Assembly (NCBI RefSeq): GCF_002355435.1
Contig: NZ_AP017313.1
Coordinates: 558,001-622,000 of the forward strand
Source: Mucilaginibacter gotjawali
GTDB taxonomy: Bacteria; Bacteroidota; Bacteroidia; Sphingobacteriales; Sphingobacteriaceae
Length of the DNA stretch: 64,000 bases
Reading direction: 5' to 3'
Shown here: positions 62,882 through 64,000 of the stretch, piece by piece
Position numbering within the stretch: the first letter of the stretch is position 1
Layout of the letters: each line of letters opens with the position of its first letter
The notes under the pieces: model-generated
What the model was told of the DNA's origin: nothing
The model's input: only the letters and a program-made list of their open reading frames with translations
Databases searched by the model: none
Position numbers and translations under genes: made by a program

Positions 62882-63265
62882 GTGAAAGTGAAGAAAAAAG
62901 TGCTGGTAGTTGAGAACGATTATGATATAAGGAACATTGTTGCTTTTATTTTGGAAGAGGAAGGTTTTGAATGCATGGGCATTCCCGAGCCGCAGTCATT
63001 GGATAGTTTACTGGCCTTTAAACCGCATGTAATCCTGATAGATGAGTTTATCAATAACGAGCCCGGCCACAGGTTATGTTTAAAGATCAAACAATTTGAA
63101 TCCCTCAAACATATTCCCGTTATCATCCTTTCTACAGCAAATAACATCGAACTGATTGCCGAAGAATGTAAAGCCGACGATTATATCCGGAAACCTTTTG
63201 ATGTTGATGAAATGGTAGGTAAGGTTATTACGGTGATCGATAAACAACCGCTTACACTTAATTAA
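62882..63265 (+). CDS. Single-domain response regulator (CheY-like receiver)
   Basis: 127 residues. Receiver with acidic pocket VENDYD, phospho-acceptor aspartate in VILIDEFINNEPGH, Thr in VIILSTANNIE and YIRKPFD lysine. No output domain. It resembles the receiver at 12561-12935 in length and general build. The translated start is GTG at 62882 (GTGAAAGTGAAG). Confidence 0.88.
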   Translation: MKVKKKVLVVENDYDIRNIVAFILEEEGFECMGIPEPQSLDSLLAFKPHVILIDEFINNEPGHRLCLKIKQFESLKHIPVIILSTANNIELIAEECKADDYIRKPFDVDEMVGKVITVIDKQPLTLN

Positions 63266-63341
63266 TACCAAGTCTGCACTAAAACATTCCCGTCGGGGTG
63301 TTTCAACAGGCAATATTCAGCTTTTAAAGGGTTAAAAATAA

Positions 63342-63373
63342 TTTGCTATTTTGGCCGTTTGTCTTTATATTTG
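63342..63373 (+). promoter_or_regulatory. Promoter of the Xre-RES toxin-antitoxin
   Basis: TTTG (63342-63345), a 20-nt spacer and TATATTTG (63366-63373) match the Bacteroidota -33/-7 consensus exactly; the antitoxin ATG is 18 bases downstream. Confidence 0.8.
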
Positions 63374-63391
63374 ATGACATATGTCTGTTTT

Positions 63392-63877
63392 ATGGAAAAG
63401 CCGAAACCATTTGATTTAAAGGAATTAGGCAATACAGGTGATGAAAGCTGTAAAGCATGGTGGTATTTTATCCCCGGTGAACATTCAGAGGCAAAAGCCG
63501 GATGTACTGAAAGGATGGATGTTATCAGCTGCCTGAGGCAGGGATTTCCTTTTGAAACCGTAAATTTTGTGCTCGAAAACACGTGCGTTTCCCGCAAAGA
63601 TCTTTCAAACATTCTGCATATCAGCACAAGGCAACTAAACCGATACCATAACGAGGACCGGCTTTCGGCGGAACAGTCGAATTTTTTGTATGAATTGAGC
63701 CGGCTGTATGTAAGGGGCGAGGATGTTTTTGGAGATCGGCACACTTTTGAAAATTGGCTGCAAAGGCCCCAGATGGCACTTGGCATGGAAGTCCCATTGC
63801 AACTCCTCGATACTTCCGAAGGTTTCAGGATGGTGAGCGACCTGTTATCGCAAATTGAGTACGGATTTTACTCATGA
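63392..63877 (+). CDS. Antitoxin, Xre/MbcA/ParS type (DUF2384)
   Basis: 161 residues from ATG 63392, 18 bases after a strong promoter (an in-frame Met at 63359 would lie upstream of the transcription start). A helix-turn-helix region (VISCLRQGFPFETVNFVLENTCVSRKDLSNILHISTRQLNRY) precedes the MbcA/ParS toxin-binding domain (LYELSRLYVRGEDVFGDRHTFENWLQRPQMALGMEVPLQLLDTSEGFRMVSDLLSQIEYG). Stop and RES-toxin start overlap (ATGA). Confidence 0.9.
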   Translation: MEKPKPFDLKELGNTGDESCKAWWYFIPGEHSEAKAGCTERMDVISCLRQGFPFETVNFVLENTCVSRKDLSNILHISTRQLNRYHNEDRLSAEQSNFLYELSRLYVRGEDVFGDRHTFENWLQRPQMALGMEVPLQLLDTSEGFRMVSDLLSQIEYGFYS

Positions 63878-64000
63878 TCCTTTATCGTATTGCCCGTGAA
63901 AAATACGCTGCCGACCTTAGCGGGCGCGGGGGATTGTTGTCCTCGGCGCGCTGGCACGATCATTTGCCCGTTATTTACACGTCTTTCAATTCTGCTACGT
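63874..64000 (+). CDS. RES-domain toxin, 3' truncated by the window end
   Basis: 42 residues are visible (MILYRIAREKYAADLSG then RGGLLSSARWHDHLPVIYTS). The Arg in YRIAREKY and the GRGGLLSSARWH block fit the start of RES-domain toxins, which degrade NAD+ by an ADP-ribosyltransferase-like fold. It overlaps the antitoxin by 4 bases. The catalytic Glu and Ser lie beyond the window. Confidence 0.85.
   Translation, partial: MILYRIAREKYAADLSGRGGLLSSARWHDHLPVIYTSFNSAT

Overview
The window looks like chromosomal DNA of a Bacteroidota bacterium, most likely family Sphingobacteriaceae (a Mucilaginibacter- or Pedobacter-like soil organism). The reasons are GH97 and GH9 glycosidases, SusC-type plug and OmpA/OMP_b-brl outer-membrane proteins, DUF1080 and DUF5117 lipoproteins, mostly weak Shine-Dalgarno signals, and promoters of the Bacteroidota type (-33 TTTG / -7 TAnnTTTG). 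No search could be run, so all family names rest on recognisable motifs.

Layout. 0-2.7 kb: surface-polysaccharide genes (nucleotide-sugar decarboxylase fragment, galE, PHP-type tyrosine phosphatase). 2.8-21.6 kb: envelope and housekeeping genes: MacB-like permease, a frameshifted GH97, OmpA proteins, Fnr-like regulator, ClC channel, receiver protein, large outer-membrane barrel, collagen-like lipoprotein, DUF5117 metalloprotease. 21.6-25.6 kb: WYL regulator, RNA ligase RtcB, a small unknown protein and a tRNA-Asp. 25.7-35.3 kb: accessory region with DUF3800, SMI1 and Sel1 genes or remnants, a RelE/YafQ-type toxin-antitoxin, an IS110 element with a probable bridge RNA, an IS4-family element and a family of short palindromic repeats. 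35.5-42 kb: OmpA, lipoprotein, azoreductase with divergent HxlR repressor, histidine kinase. 42-46.2 kb: a REP-associated transposase interrupting a gene, the Ro60 (TROVE) gene, an array of six Y-RNA-like genes and a four-tRNA operon on the opposite strand. 46.2-64 kb: membrane proteins, AGE epimerase, GH9, rpiA, a VIT-VWA-plug fusion protein, VapBC-like and Xre-RES toxin-antitoxins, AlkD-like protein, ammonium transporter, ArsR-SRPBCC pair.

Most interesting content. Ro60 and RtcB, which share an operon in Salmonella (rsr-yrlBA-rtcBA), lie 20 kb apart here. They carry nearly the same 21-bp inverted repeat upstream (CTGCGCAA-5 nt-TTGCGCAG at rtcB), each exactly 13 nt before the TTTG of the presumed -7 box, which suggests one regulon; the WYL protein beside rtcB is the obvious candidate regulator. 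Behind Ro60 are six tandem units sharing a Ro-stem-like helix, an invariant TACTTCG and a GCCTGTTGC-like 3' strand. At least three contain tRNA modules in circularly permuted order, one with a perfect 7-bp acceptor helix closed by a GCAA tetraloop.

Facing this array is a Pro-Ile(UAU)-Phe-Gln tRNA operon. It is preceded by a short leader ORF (MKTTTIQSFIPQLIYQRG) and an intrinsic terminator. The leader is rich in exactly the codons these tRNAs read, and its 3' end is complementary to the 5' arm of the terminator. This is the geometry of a transcription attenuator in which a tRNA operon would sense its own products. Together these loci suggest an RNA-damage or tRNA-supply response; that joint role is inference.
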